This document shows positions 44,276-53,346 of a stretch of 64,000 bases of DNA, in pieces. Each line of letters begins with the position of its first letter. The stretch's first letter is position 1. The notes below the pieces were generated by a model, which was given only the letters and a program-made list of their open reading frames with translations, did not search any database and had not been told where the DNA came from. Source of the stretch: Thermotoga neapolitana DSM 4359 (GTDB taxonomy: Bacteria; Thermotogota; Thermotogae; Thermotogales; Thermotogaceae); assembly GCF_000018945.1 (NCBI RefSeq), contig NC_011978.1:1148729-1212728 (forward strand). The letters are read 5' to 3'. The position numbers were made by a program, and so were the translations under genes.

Positions 44276-46545
44276 TCTCTCACCTCTTTTCCTGGTGTTT
44301 TTGGAATCTCAAAAATGAACATGACCCCTCCTTCGGTGTTCTCCACCCATATCTTTCCTCCGTGCTCATCCTCTACGATCTTCCTGCAAATGGGAAGCCC
44401 AAGGCCAGTTCCCTGTGTTTTGGTGGTGAAAAATGGTGAAAATATCTTTTCTTTCAATTCTTCCGGAATAGGAGGCCCTGAGTTCCAGACAGAAACCCTT
44501 GCCACGTTGTAGACATCCTCCGACTTTATTTTTATCTTACCATTTTCTCCTGTTGCCTCTATCGCATTCTGAACCAGATTTATCAACACCTGCTTTATCC
44601 TCGACCTGTCGGCCTTCACCCTCAGATCTTCGTTGTCGGTTTCAAAAAAGAAGTCTATGTTCATCTCCCTGAGTTTTTCCTCAAAGAGAACGTAAACCTC
44701 TTTTATGAGTTCGTTAAGGTTGAACTCGGAGAACTCCAGAATCTGTTCTTCTTTACTGTACTCCAGGATTTCCCTGACGATTCCCTCGAGTCTTGAGAGT
44801 TCTCCAGTGATGATGTCCACATATTTTTTCAGTGTTTCAGGATCGTCTATGTGTTTTCTCATGCGTTTCACGAAACCACCTATTATGGTGATTGGGTTTC
44901 GAATCTCGTGGGCAACCCGAGCTGTCATCTCTCCCAGAATAGAAAGCCTTTCTTTTTTCTTTCGTTCTTCTTCGTACCTGTACAGTTCGGTTACGTCATC
45001 GATTGTGATGATCACGCCCTCGAGGAGTTGTGTCTTTGTGTTTCTCAAGGGAGAAAATCTCACGTTGAAGTACTTTTCCTGGAACTTGTAGAAATTGAGG
45101 AAGACCGGCTCGTGTTCTTCCATGACACTTTCGGCGATGGCACCTATCTCTTCAAACCCGGGCAGGTTCTTCAACCTCTTTCCAAGCACCTGTTCCTTCC
45201 TGTAACCAAAGAGCACCTCCGATTTTTTGTTCCACTCTGTTATTCGACCGTCCCTGTCTAGTGTTATGATGGCGGCTTCCAGACTCTCCAGGATGCTCTC
45301 ACTGAAGTTCTTGAGTTTCTCCACGAGTTCGTTTTGACGCTGAAGATCCAGGGTTTTTCTTTTCAAATCCTCGTAGTTGATGGCGTTCTCCAGGGCAAGA
45401 CCCGCACTCTCCGAGAAGAGTTTCAAAACATCAAGATCCAGATCCGTGATCGGTCTTTCACTGAATTTGTTGTCCACCACAACTGCTCCGAGGGTGTCCC
45501 AGCGTCCCAGAAGAGGAAAAACAACGAAGCTTTCGCTTCTGAGGGCCTCGAGGACATCTTCTGCTTCATAGCCCATTTTTCTGAGAATGTCTCTGGAGAC
45601 TCTTACCGTGCTTTTTCTCAGAACTACTCTTTCGAATATGGGATGTCCTCTGTAGTAGAACCTTCTTCGTTTCAGTCTTTCACTGAAACTCGTTTCGAAA
45701 GAAAATGTGAGCGCCTCTTCCCTGAGAAACTGAACAAGATCGGTGTACCTGAGGGTCCTTCTTCTGAGGTAGCGCTTCAGTTCTTCGTGTTCCTGCCTTG
45801 TTTCCCCACCCAAGGCAGAGACGACCTCCAGGGAGTTCGTAGCATCGTTTTTTTTCAAAAGGACCGCCCGGTCGAAATTGAAAGCCCTCTCTGAAACAAG
45901 GCTCAGAAGAATCACCCGATACAGGTTGTTTGGATCGTAAACAGAGCGCATGGCCTGGCTAACGTAGTAGATTATCCTCATTCTTTTTATGTGTTCTTTC
46001 TGAATTTCCACCAGCCTTGAGTGCTCCTTCAGAGCCTCCTTCATCCTGTGTATATCCTCTTTGAAGTGCCACCTTTCGTTCAACGATTCAGCCAGTTCCA
46101 GAAACTTTCGGCAGAAGAGATCCTCTTCTTCGTCCAGTTCTCTTTCTCTTGCAACAACAAGGTAAAGTCTGTTCTTCAACTCCCTTATGTGAATCTTCGG
46201 GTATTTTCTCTTTATCTCATCGAGAGAGAGACTTTCTCCTCTAGAGGAAAAAGAGGTGTGAGTATCGATGAAGAAAACTTCATCCGCACAGAAAAGCCTT
46301 TCAACCGTTCTGAGAGATCTCCTGAAGAATTCCTCTTTTGAAAGGCGGCAGGCAAGTTTGAAGAAGGAAAAGAGTGTTCTGTAGGTGGAAAGTTTCCTGA
46401 ACAGTTTCACCATGAGGGCTGAAGAAGGGTCGTGTGCCACGATCGTAAAGTGCCCGATTTTACAGGAGTACACTCCTTCAGGAACTTCTGTACTGTCTTT
46501 CATCACCTCTATTCCCCGTATCTTCTTCAACTCCTTCAGGGTCAT
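44272..46545 (-). CDS. Soluble sensor histidine kinase with GAF and PAS domains
   Basis: 757 residues without transmembrane segments. An N-terminal region of unknown fold is followed by a GAF-like domain (about 200-390, ending VVVDNKFSERPITDLDLDVL), a PAS domain (about 415-530, AIITLDRDGRITEWNKKSEVLFGY), then the HisKA box ARVAHEIRNPITIIGGF and an ATPase domain with N box NLVQNAIEAT and G boxes GTGLGLPICRKIVE. It should respond to an internal signal. The start is uncertain: the longest frame begins 68 bp inside the Mut7-C gene; ATG 46503 is an alternative. Confidence 0.92.
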   Translation of the reverse strand: MTLKELKKIRGIEVMKDSTEVPEGVYSCKIGHFTIVAHDPSSALMVKLFRKLSTYRTLFSFFKLACRLSKEEFFRRSLRTVERLFCADEVFFIDTHTSFSSRGESLSLDEIKRKYPKIHIRELKNRLYLVVARERELDEEEDLFCRKFLELAESLNERWHFKEDIHRMKEALKEHSRLVEIQKEHIKRMRIIYYVSQAMRSVYDPNNLYRVILLSLVSERAFNFDRAVLLKKNDATNSLEVVSALGGETRQEHEELKRYLRRRTLRYTDLVQFLREEALTFSFETSFSERLKRRRFYYRGHPIFERVVLRKSTVRVSRDILRKMGYEAEDVLEALRSESFVVFPLLGRWDTLGAVVVDNKFSERPITDLDLDVLKLFSESAGLALENAINYEDLKRKTLDLQRQNELVEKLKNFSESILESLEAAIITLDRDGRITEWNKKSEVLFGYRKEQVLGKRLKNLPGFEEIGAIAESVMEEHEPVFLNFYKFQEKYFNVRFSPLRNTKTQLLEGVIITIDDVTELYRYEEERKKKERLSILGEMTARVAHEIRNPITIIGGFVKRMRKHIDDPETLKKYVDIITGELSRLEGIVREILEYSKEEQILEFSEFNLNELIKEVYVLFEEKLREMNIDFFFETDNEDLRVKADRSRIKQVLINLVQNAIEATGENGKIKIKSEDVYNVARVSVWNSGPPIPEELKEKIFSPFFTTKTQGTGLGLPICRKIVEDEHGGKIWVENTEGGVMFIFEIPKTPGKEVRE

Positions 46546-46978
46546 GTTCTATCACTTCCTCGATCCATTTTAAATGAGATCCCTTCCAGAATACCCTCCC
46601 ACATTCTGGACACTTTGAGAATTTTTCCGCACTCAAAAACACGTAGATCGGAACCCTGCCGAGCACTTCTTTTCGCCGAACCGATGTTAGTTCTTCGTTG
46701 CAGAATGGACATCTGGGTTTTCCCGTTTTAAAACGTTCAAGGACTATTCTGAGGCCTTCCTCTTCTGTGGTGACAAGCAGACACTCGTGGTTGTATTTCT
46801 CGAAGAAGCGGGCAAAAATTCTGTTTCTTGTGAGAAGAACCCTTTTTTCTTTTCTGCAGAACACAAGAGCTTCCGCTGGTGTCTTTGCCTGGCAGACTGC
46901 AACGTCCAGTCCGAGCGTTCTCATTTTCTTCGCCAGTGAGACAAGGGACAGGTCCACAGCCAGACGATGCTCTTTCAT
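46478..46978 (-). CDS. Mut7-C RNase-domain protein
   Basis: 166 residues. The N-terminal PIN-like part (LAVDLSLVSLAKKMRTLGLDV, then KRVLLTRNRIFA) plus a C-terminal zinc ribbon CPFCNEEL...CPECGRVFWKGSH is the DUF82/Mut7-C arrangement, predicted to be a ribonuclease. First gene of a superoperon that continues with the kinase, receiver, ileS, pilT, prfA and flagellar rod genes. It is divergent from the RNA ligase gene rtcB. Confidence 0.85.
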   Translation of the reverse strand: MKEHRLAVDLSLVSLAKKMRTLGLDVAVCQAKTPAEALVFCRKEKRVLLTRNRIFARFFEKYNHECLLVTTEEEGLRIVLERFKTGKPRCPFCNEELTSVRRKEVLGRVPIYVFLSAEKFSKCPECGRVFWKGSHLKWIEEVIEHDPEGVEEDTGNRGDERQYRSS

Positions 46979-47000
46979 CCTCTGCCTCCTCGTTCAATTC

Positions 47001-47015
47001 TATCATTTAATGATA
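47001..47015. promoter_or_regulatory. 15-bp palindrome in the rtcB / Mut7-C divergent promoter
   Basis: TATCATT-T-AATGATA is a perfect 7-bp dyad in the 62-bp gap between the two start codons. It overlaps candidate -10 elements for both directions (TGATAGAAT on minus, TGATAAACT on plus), so a bound protein could silence both operons. It may also simply be two back-to-back -10 boxes. Confidence 0.4.
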
Positions 47016-47040
47016 AACTAAGAGTTGGGAGGGATGGACC

Positions 47041-48465
47041 ATGAAGATAGAAAGACTCGATAAATACATGTGGAGGATCCCCAGAGAGGGAAAGATGAGG
47101 GTGGACGCCATTGTTTTCACGGACGCTGAGAGTGTGGATGACCCTCAATTCAGAGAGGCCATGAAACAACTTATGAACGTGGCAACGCTTCCTGGGATCG
47201 TGAAGTACGCCCTTGCCATGCCCGACATACACTGGGGTTACGGCTTCCCGATAGGTGGTGTTGCAGCTTTCGATGCAAAAGACGGAATCATCTCACCTGG
47301 AGGGGTGGGTTTCGACATAAACTGCGGTGTTCGACTGATGAAGACAGATCTCACATACGAAGATGTCAGGGATAGATTGAGGGCCATCGTCGAAGCCATT
47401 TACGAAACAGTACCCGCCGGTGTTGGTGCAAGGGGAGACATCGTCCTTGGAAAAAAAGGTCTCAGGAAGGTCCTCGTCGAGGGTGCAGAATGGGCTGTAA
47501 AGGCTGGATATGGCCTGGAAGAGGACCTTGAGAGGATAGAGGACGGTGGCAAGATACACCCCGCCGATCCCAACTATGTGTCTGAGGAAGCCTTCGAGAG
47601 GGGAAGCGACGAACTTGGAACGCTTGGAGCGGGAAATCACTTCATAGAGGTCCAGATGGTGGAGGAGATCTACGACAGGGACCTGGCAGAGTTCTTCGGC
47701 CTGGAAGTGGGTACGATAACGATCATGATACACTCTGGAAGCAGGGGTTTTGGACATCAGGTGGCGACGGACTACATAAGACTCATGAGGGACAGGCTGA
47801 AGGAACACAACAGAGATCTACCCGACAAGCAACTCATAAACGCACCGTTCGAGCATCCACTCGGCCAGGCATATTACTCTGCCATGAACTGTGCGGCAAA
47901 TTACGCGTTCGCAAACAGAGAGATACTCGGGCACCTCGTCAGAAAGGCCTTCTGGAAGGTCTTCGGAAAAGACACGCGCGTGGAACTGATCTACGATGTT
48001 GCCCACAACATCGCCAAAGTGGAGGAGTACGAAATAGACGGCAAACGAAAAAAACTCGTTGTTCACAGAAAGGGTGCCACGCGCTCTCTTGGCCCTGGAA
48101 ACGAAAAAGTTCCGGAAATTTACCGGGAAGTGGGACAACCCGTTATCATACCGGGTGACATGGGAACGGCTTCCTATCTTCTGATCGGCACCAGAAAGGC
48201 TGAGGAAAAGACGTTTGGATCGACAGCACACGGTGCCGGAAGGGTTCTCGGTAGATCCGCCGCTCTGAAGAGGTGGAGTTACAGGGAGATCCTCGACGAA
48301 CTGGAAAGAAAGAACATCATCGTCATGAGCAAAAGTAAAAAAACGCTCGTTGAAGAAGCACCCGAGGCTTACAAGGATGTGGACAGGGTCGTACACATCG
48401 TGCACGAGATAGGTATCTCAAGGAAGATAGCCAGAATGGTACCGCTCGGTGTTGTGAAAGGGTGA
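47041..48465 (+). CDS. rtcB: RNA-splicing ligase RtcB
   Basis: GTP- and metal-dependent ligase joining 2',3'-cyclic phosphate and 5'-OH RNA ends. FDINCGVRLMKTD holds the metal-binding Cys; HSGSRGFGHQVATDY and the guanylylated histidine region FGSTAHGAGRVLGRSAA are present. 474 residues, full length. ATG at 47041 behind GGGAGGG. The divergent neighbour is a predicted RNase, which suggests a link in RNA damage or tRNA processing, by position only. Confidence 0.95.
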   Translation: MKIERLDKYMWRIPREGKMRVDAIVFTDAESVDDPQFREAMKQLMNVATLPGIVKYALAMPDIHWGYGFPIGGVAAFDAKDGIISPGGVGFDINCGVRLMKTDLTYEDVRDRLRAIVEAIYETVPAGVGARGDIVLGKKGLRKVLVEGAEWAVKAGYGLEEDLERIEDGGKIHPADPNYVSEEAFERGSDELGTLGAGNHFIEVQMVEEIYDRDLAEFFGLEVGTITIMIHSGSRGFGHQVATDYIRLMRDRLKEHNRDLPDKQLINAPFEHPLGQAYYSAMNCAANYAFANREILGHLVRKAFWKVFGKDTRVELIYDVAHNIAKVEEYEIDGKRKKLVVHRKGATRSLGPGNEKVPEIYREVGQPVIIPGDMGTASYLLIGTRKAEEKTFGSTAHGAGRVLGRSAALKRWSYREILDELERKNIIVMSKSKKTLVEEAPEAYKDVDRVVHIVHEIGISRKIARMVPLGVVKG

Positions 48466-48469
48466 TTCT

Positions 48470-48865
48470 GTGATTGAAAGGATGTTCGTGAAGGAAGTGA
48501 AAGAAAACAAAGTGGTCGTGACCAAAGCCAGAACGAGCGCGTGTGGAAGTTGTCCGGCAAAGAGCATATGTGTTTCTGGAAATGAGATAAACCTCGAGGC
48601 AGAGTGGAATGAAAAAGAGCAGTTGAAACCTGGTGATGAAGTGATCGTGGACATTCCCGAGTACGATCCCATGAAGGTATCAGCCATCGTCTACTTTGTT
48701 CCTCTTGTGATATTCGCCGCTGTTGTGATAACTGGCTACTCTCTGAACTGGAAAGACTGGTTGACGTTCTTTTCCGCACTTGGAGGAGTCTTTGTCTATT
48801 ACTCTCTTTTGCGCTTCAGAAAGAAGGACAAAAAACCTCCAAGAATCATAGGAAAAGCCACTTAG
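48470..48865 (+). CDS. RseC/MucC-family membrane protein
   Basis: 131 residues. N-terminal cytosolic segment with a cysteine cluster (Cys25, Cys28, Cys34 in CGSCPAKSIC), then two transmembrane helices (VYFVPLVIFAAVVITGYSL and WLTFFSALGGVFVYYSLL) and a basic tail. This is the RseC/RnfH-associated pattern, often linked with electron-transport complexes and SoxR reduction. A GTG start at 48470 lies 4 bp after rtcB. Confidence 0.85.
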   Translation: MIERMFVKEVKENKVVVTKARTSACGSCPAKSICVSGNEINLEAEWNEKEQLKPGDEVIVDIPEYDPMKVSAIVYFVPLVIFAAVVITGYSLNWKDWLTFFSALGGVFVYYSLLRFRKKDKKPPRIIGKAT

Positions 48866-48876
48866 GAGGTGTTCCC

Positions 48877-49221
48877 GTGACTCTGGAAGAGATAGCTTCC
48901 ACGATAGAAGGGGTGGTTCTCACCGGAGATGGAAAGCTGGAGATAGAAAAGGCCGTTGCAACAGATCTCATGAGTGATGTGCTGGCCTTTGCTGAGCCAG
49001 GGGTCCTTCTGATCACTGGGCTTCACTCTCCGCAGGCGGTGAGAACAGCCATGGTGGTGGGCATTCCAGCAGTTCTTTTCGTCAGAAAAAAAGACATTCC
49101 AGAAAACATCGTCAAACTTGCGGAGGAATGCAACATAGCCGTTCTGGCGACCAATCTCTCCATGTTCGAGACATGTGGAAGGTTGTTTTTGAAGGGATTA
49201 AAACCGATCAGGAGAGGATAG
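48877..49221 (+). CDS. DRTGG-domain protein, first copy
   Basis: 114 residues made of a single DRTGG-like domain: ATDLMSDVLAFAEPGVLLITG and a later VGIPAVLFVRKKDI. It resembles the second copy at 50151 (DLxSxVL.xAxPxxLxIT), so the two arose by duplication. DRTGG domains are of unknown biochemical role and often accompany CBS domains. GTG start behind AGGAGGTG. Confidence 0.85.
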   Translation: MTLEEIASTIEGVVLTGDGKLEIEKAVATDLMSDVLAFAEPGVLLITGLHSPQAVRTAMVVGIPAVLFVRKKDIPENIVKLAEECNIAVLATNLSMFETCGRLFLKGLKPIRRG

Positions 49222-49222
49222 A

Positions 49223-50173
49223 ATGAGTGTTTCCATCATAGACAGACTCCAGGCAGTATTCCAGGATGTGAGGGTTTCCGAGTTCATGAATCCCGATGTG
49301 GTTTACGTAACACCAGATAAAACCCTCCTTCATGTGAAGGAGATCATGCGCATCAAAAGAATTTCCGGTGTTCCGGTTGTGGACAGTGAAAAGCGCGTCG
49401 TCGGGATAGTCAGTCTGGAGGACATAATAAAGGCCCTTGAGGGAGGTTACATAAAGGACAGTGTGGAAAAACGCATGACCAGAAACGTGGTGTGTTTGAG
49501 AGAATCCGACACCCTCCAGGATACCGTGAAGACGTTTGAGAAATACGGCTATGGAAGGTTCCCCGTTGTGAACGACGAAGGAAAACTGGTCGGTATCGTC
49601 ACAAAACACGACATCATATATTTCCTTCTGGCAAAACTTGGCATCATGTACCTTCACGACAAGAGGATGGAAGAGGTTCTCGAAAAGGGCACATCACTGA
49701 TCACCGGGGAGACTCTGGAAAAAGGAAAGGCGGACTTCGTTTTTCACATAGATTACTTCGACGTCAACATGATAGGCATCGGCGCTTCCAGGTTGAAGAA
49801 GTTTCTTCTGGAGCGTGGTGTGGACGAGGAACTGGCAAGGAAAGTGGCAATCGCAACCTATGAGGCAGAAGCGAACGTGGTCATCCACAGCGAGTCCGAT
49901 GGATACATATACTGCTTCATAGACGACGAAAAGATCACAGTGAGGGTGGAAGACAAGGGAAAGGGCATTGAAAACCTTGAACTTGCCATGAAAGAGGGGT
50001 ACTCCACGGCACCCGATCACATAAGAGAACTCGGTTTTGGAGCGGGAATGGGTCTTCCAAATATGAGAAGATACTCCGATAAAATGGTCATCATCTCAGA
50101 GGTAGGAAAAGGTGTGATAGTCGAGATGGTCTTCTTCAGGAGGGATAAACGTGAGGATAGGGGAGATAGTTGA
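49223..50173 (+). CDS. CBS-pair / anti-sigma-type ATPase fusion
   Basis: 316 residues. Two CBS motifs (about 15-70 and 80-135; VSEFMNPDVVYVTPDKTLLHV and GRFPVVNDEGKLVGIVTKHDI), a linker, then a GHKL ATPase domain with N box YEAEANVVIHS, G1 box VEDKGKGI and G2 box GFGAGMGLPNM. There is no HisKA domain, so it resembles RsbW/SpoIIAB-type serine kinases rather than a two-component kinase. CBS pairs usually sense adenosine nucleotides or NAD(H)-like ligands. It starts 1 bp after the first DRTGG gene. Confidence 0.88.
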   Translation: MSVSIIDRLQAVFQDVRVSEFMNPDVVYVTPDKTLLHVKEIMRIKRISGVPVVDSEKRVVGIVSLEDIIKALEGGYIKDSVEKRMTRNVVCLRESDTLQDTVKTFEKYGYGRFPVVNDEGKLVGIVTKHDIIYFLLAKLGIMYLHDKRMEEVLEKGTSLITGETLEKGKADFVFHIDYFDVNMIGIGASRLKKFLLERGVDEELARKVAIATYEAEANVVIHSESDGYIYCFIDDEKITVRVEDKGKGIENLELAMKEGYSTAPDHIRELGFGAGMGLPNMRRYSDKMVIISEVGKGVIVEMVFFRRDKREDRGDS

Positions 50174-50480
50174 GAAACTCGGGCTGGAACACGTGTGTGG
50201 AGATCTGAACGTTGAGGTAGAGCACGGTTTCACCTGTGACCTTTTAAGTGAAGTTCTTGGAAGGGCACAGCCGTCCACTCTCTGGATCACCGTTCAGTCC
50301 CACGTGAACATAGTTGCGGTTGCCACGGTTGTCGGGATAAAAGGAATCATCCTCTGTGATGGGCACGAGTACGAAAGAGAGACGATTGAGAAAGCCAGAG
50401 AAAACGGGATAGTCCTTTTGAAAACCAATGAAAACTCCTTTCTGGTTTCCGGGAAGGTGTACGAACTGGGGTTGCGATGA
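50151..50480 (+). CDS. DRTGG-domain protein, second copy
   Basis: 109 residues, one DRTGG-like domain (TCDLLSEVLGRAQPSTLWITV, VVGIKGIILCDGHE). Paralog of the 48877 gene. GTG at 50151 lies inside the 3' end of the ATPase gene and follows GGAGGG; its stop overlaps the PHP start. Confidence 0.85.
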   Translation: MRIGEIVEKLGLEHVCGDLNVEVEHGFTCDLLSEVLGRAQPSTLWITVQSHVNIVAVATVVGIKGIILCDGHEYERETIEKARENGIVLLKTNENSFLVSGKVYELGLR

Positions 50481-51166
50481 AGGCAGATCTTCATGTGCAC
50501 ACGTGCCTTTCACCATGCGCAGATCTTCTCATGATACCACCTGTTATCGAGAAGGCGGAAGTGGACATTCTTGGGATCGTCGATCACAACAGTGCAAGGA
50601 ACGCCCTGGCTTTTTCGAAGATGAAGAAGCTTGTGATTCCTGGTGTGGAGATACAGACTGTGGAGGATGTTCATCTGCTCGGCTTCTTCGTAAATTTTGA
50701 GGATGCCCTCAAACTCACAGAAGTTTTGTACGAACATCTTCCCAGGTTGAAGCACGATCATGAGAAAATGGGATATCAGCTTCTTGTCAACGAAGATGGT
50801 GACTACATCGGATACGAAAACATGCCGCTTGGTTTTCCAGCGAATCTGACGATATCTCAGGCAGTTGATCTTGTTCTGTCCTTCAGAGGAGTGCCAGCCT
50901 ACGCTCACGTTGAGAGAAGGTTCGGTGTTCTGTACCAGCTCGGTTTTTTCCCGAACCTCGATGTTCCAGTAGCCGAGGTGGTGAGTGAGGAAGGAAGATC
51001 GAAAGCGGAGGGAAGATTCAGGGTCATAGTTTCATCTGATGCACACTTTCCCGATGAGGTGGGAAGAAGGTACATAGAACTGAAGGGAAAACCGGATTCA
51101 CCGAAGAAAGTTCTGGATCAGATACTGGCCGGTGAGTACACACTGGGAGGTGTTCTGGATTGGTGA
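50477..51166 (+). CDS. PHP-domain metal-dependent phosphoesterase
   Basis: 229 residues. PHP motifs [29 protein letters not shown] and [14 protein letters not shown] supply the trinuclear metal site. Likely a phosphoesterase on a small phosphorylated molecule or on nucleic acid; the substrate is unknown. Last member of the DRTGG - CBS/ATPase - DRTGG - PHP cassette, a grouping I remember also from clostridia near hydrogenase genes. Its stop overlaps the gltX start. Confidence 0.88.
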   Translation: MKADLHVHTCLSPCADLLMIPPVIEKAEVDILGIVDHNSARNALAFSKMKKLVIPGVEIQTVEDVHLLGFFVNFEDALKLTEVLYEHLPRLKHDHEKMGYQLLVNEDGDYIGYENMPLGFPANLTISQAVDLVLSFRGVPAYAHVERRFGVLYQLGFFPNLDVPVAEVVSEEGRSKAEGRFRVIVSSDAHFPDEVGRRYIELKGKPDSPKKVLDQILAGEYTLGGVLDW

Positions 51167-52575
51167 GGGTGAGATTCGCTCCGAGTCCAACAGGGTTTCT
51201 GCACGTTGGTGGTGCAAGAACTGCCCTGTTCAACTTTCTGTTCGCAAGAAAAGAGAAGGGAAGATTCGTTTTGAGAATAGAAGACACCGACCTGGAAAGG
51301 TCAGAAAGAGAGTACGAAGAAAAACTCATGGATTCCCTAAGATGGCTTGGACTCATGTGGGATGAAGGACCCGATGTGGGTGGAGATTTTGGACCGTACA
51401 GGCAGAGCGAGAGGGTGGAGATATACAGAAAATACGCGGAGATGCTTGTGAAAGAAGGAAAGGCGTACTACGTCTACGCTTATCCAGAAGAGATAGAGGA
51501 AATCAGAGAAAAACTACTTTCGGAAGGAAAACCACCTCATTACTCTCAGGATATGTTCGAAGAGTACGACACACCAGAGAGAAGGAGAGAGTACGAAGAA
51601 AAAGGTCTTTCACCTGCCGTTTTCTTCAAGATGCCGAGGAAAGACTACACTCTGAACGATGTGGTGAAGGGAGAGGTGGTTTTCAGAAAAGGTTCGATAG
51701 GGGATTTTGTGATAATGAGAAGCAACGGTCTTCCCACGTACAATTTCGCATGTGTTGTGGACGACATGCTCATGGAAATAACCCATGTGATCAGAGGGGA
51801 TGATCACCTGTCGAACACACTGCGGCAGCTTGCAATCTACGAGGCCTTTGAAAGAAAACCTCCCGTCTTTGCACACGTTTCCACCATACTGGGACCGGAT
51901 GGCAAGAAACTGAGCAAAAGGCACGGAGCCACCTCTGTGGAGGCCTTCAGAGAGATGGGTTATCTTTCAGAGGCGGTGGTGAACTATCTCGCGCTTCTTG
52001 GGTGGTCCCACCCGGAAGGGAAAGAGATTCTGAGCATGGAAGAACTTATCGCTTCTTTCTCACTGGACAGGCTCAGTCCGAACCCTGCCATCTTCGATCC
52101 ACAGAAACTGAAGTGGATGAACGGATACTATTTGAGGAATGTGCCCATAGAAAGGCTGGTGGAACTTTCCAGGCCATTTTTCGAGAAGGCAGGCTTGAAG
52201 GTAGACGATGAGGATTATCTGAAAAAGGTCCTGGAGGTCACAAGGGAGCGGGCGGAAACCCTCGCTGATCTACCAGAGGAGGCACGCTTTTTCTTCGAAG
52301 ATCCAGAGCCGATGGATATACCAGAAGAGTTGAAGCCTGCGTTTGCCTCTCTGAGGGAAGAGATTCAGAGTGTTGACTGGGAGATGGACCACATCGTAAA
52401 GATCTTCAAGAAGGTGCTGAAAAACAGCAAAATAAAGCCCAGAGATTTTTACATGACGCTGAGAAGGATTCTCACCGGAAAAGACGAAGGACCGGAACTT
52501 GTGAACATAATCCCCATTCTCGGCAAAGAGGTTTTCATGAGAAGACTTGAAAGAGCACTGGGGGGAGGAACATGA
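51160..52575 (+). CDS. gltX: Glutamyl-tRNA synthetase
   Basis: Class Ib synthetase. [20 protein letters not shown] carries the HIGH-type motif, and [11 protein letters not shown] is the KMSKS loop. 471 residues. Start is TTG 51160 or GTG 51163, both overlapping the PHP stop region. Thermotoga has two GluRS-type enzymes; this resembles the one I recall as TM1351. Which tRNA it charges is not visible. Confidence 0.94.
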   Translation: MVRVRFAPSPTGFLHVGGARTALFNFLFARKEKGRFVLRIEDTDLERSEREYEEKLMDSLRWLGLMWDEGPDVGGDFGPYRQSERVEIYRKYAEMLVKEGKAYYVYAYPEEIEEIREKLLSEGKPPHYSQDMFEEYDTPERRREYEEKGLSPAVFFKMPRKDYTLNDVVKGEVVFRKGSIGDFVIMRSNGLPTYNFACVVDDMLMEITHVIRGDDHLSNTLRQLAIYEAFERKPPVFAHVSTILGPDGKKLSKRHGATSVEAFREMGYLSEAVVNYLALLGWSHPEGKEILSMEELIASFSLDRLSPNPAIFDPQKLKWMNGYYLRNVPIERLVELSRPFFEKAGLKVDDEDYLKKVLEVTRERAETLADLPEEARFFFEDPEPMDIPEELKPAFASLREEIQSVDWEMDHIVKIFKKVLKNSKIKPRDFYMTLRRILTGKDEGPELVNIIPILGKEVFMRRLERALGGGT

Positions 52576-53345
52576 ACCTTCAAAAGCACGGAGAGGACTG
52601 GAAAGGAACAGTTGTGATCGTCCATGGTCTTGGTGAGCACTCCGGAAGGTACAGAAGACTGGTGAGGGAGTTTGTCTCAGAGGGTGTTCAGGTGATCACC
52701 TTCGATCTTCCCGGTCACGGAAAAGCCGAGGGAAGACGGGGGCACCTTCGATTCGAAGATGTTTTCAGGATTCTTGAAGACATCACCCGCGATCTAAAAA
52801 GATACGTTCTGTTCGGTCACAGCCTTGGTGGACTTTTGAGCATCAGATACGTTCAGCTCTTCCAGCCAGAGAACCTGAAGGGACTGGCGGTGTCTGCTCC
52901 CGCTCTTTCACTCTCGGATCCCCCACTGCCGATCCTTGTTCTTTTCGTAAAATTTCTGTCGATGTTCGTGCCATTTCTCACCATGAGCAACAACATAGAT
53001 CCAAAAGACCTCTCTCGAAGCAAAGAGGCAGTGGAAGCGTACATAAAAGATCCTCTCGTTCACGACAGGATTTCGTTCAAACTTGCCTCGGATATGCTCA
53101 CACACATGAAAAAGGCCCTCAGAGAAGCTGAAAAAATAACAGTCCCCGTTCTCATTCTTCATGGAACGGACGATCGTGTGGTGCCTTTTGATGGAAGCAA
53201 GAAATTCTACGAAGCGCTGAAAACGGAGAAAAAACTGGTGAGCTTTCCCGGTGGCTATCATGAACTGTTCGAGGATCCCGAGCATCAGAAGGCTTTTTAC
53301 CAGACTCTGGTGGAATGGAGCGTTGAAAAACTCGGGAGGGAATGA
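52572..53345 (+). CDS. Alpha/beta hydrolase, monoacylglycerol lipase type
   Basis: 257 residues with the serine hydrolase triad: nucleophile Ser in [12 protein letters not shown], Asp in [12 protein letters not shown], His in [11 protein letters not shown]. The [11 protein letters not shown]-terminal block is typical of monoglyceride lipases. It resembles T. maritima TM1350, a characterised lipase as I recall. No signal peptide, so cytoplasmic. ATG overlaps the gltX stop. Confidence 0.88.
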   Translation: MNLQKHGEDWKGTVVIVHGLGEHSGRYRRLVREFVSEGVQVITFDLPGHGKAEGRRGHLRFEDVFRILEDITRDLKRYVLFGHSLGGLLSIRYVQLFQPENLKGLAVSAPALSLSDPPLPILVLFVKFLSMFVPFLTMSNNIDPKDLSRSKEAVEAYIKDPLVHDRISFKLASDMLTHMKKALREAEKITVPVLILHGTDDRVVPFDGSKKFYEALKTEKKLVSFPGGYHELFEDPEHQKAFYQTLVEWSVEKLGRE

Positions 53346-53346
53346 A

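Noticed and set aside
53251-53346. N-terminal extension of the AI-2E permease into the lipase gene
   Set aside because: The extra 32 residues are a frame-shifted reading of the lipase; the TTG at 53347 has a good ribosome site directly after the lipase stop.
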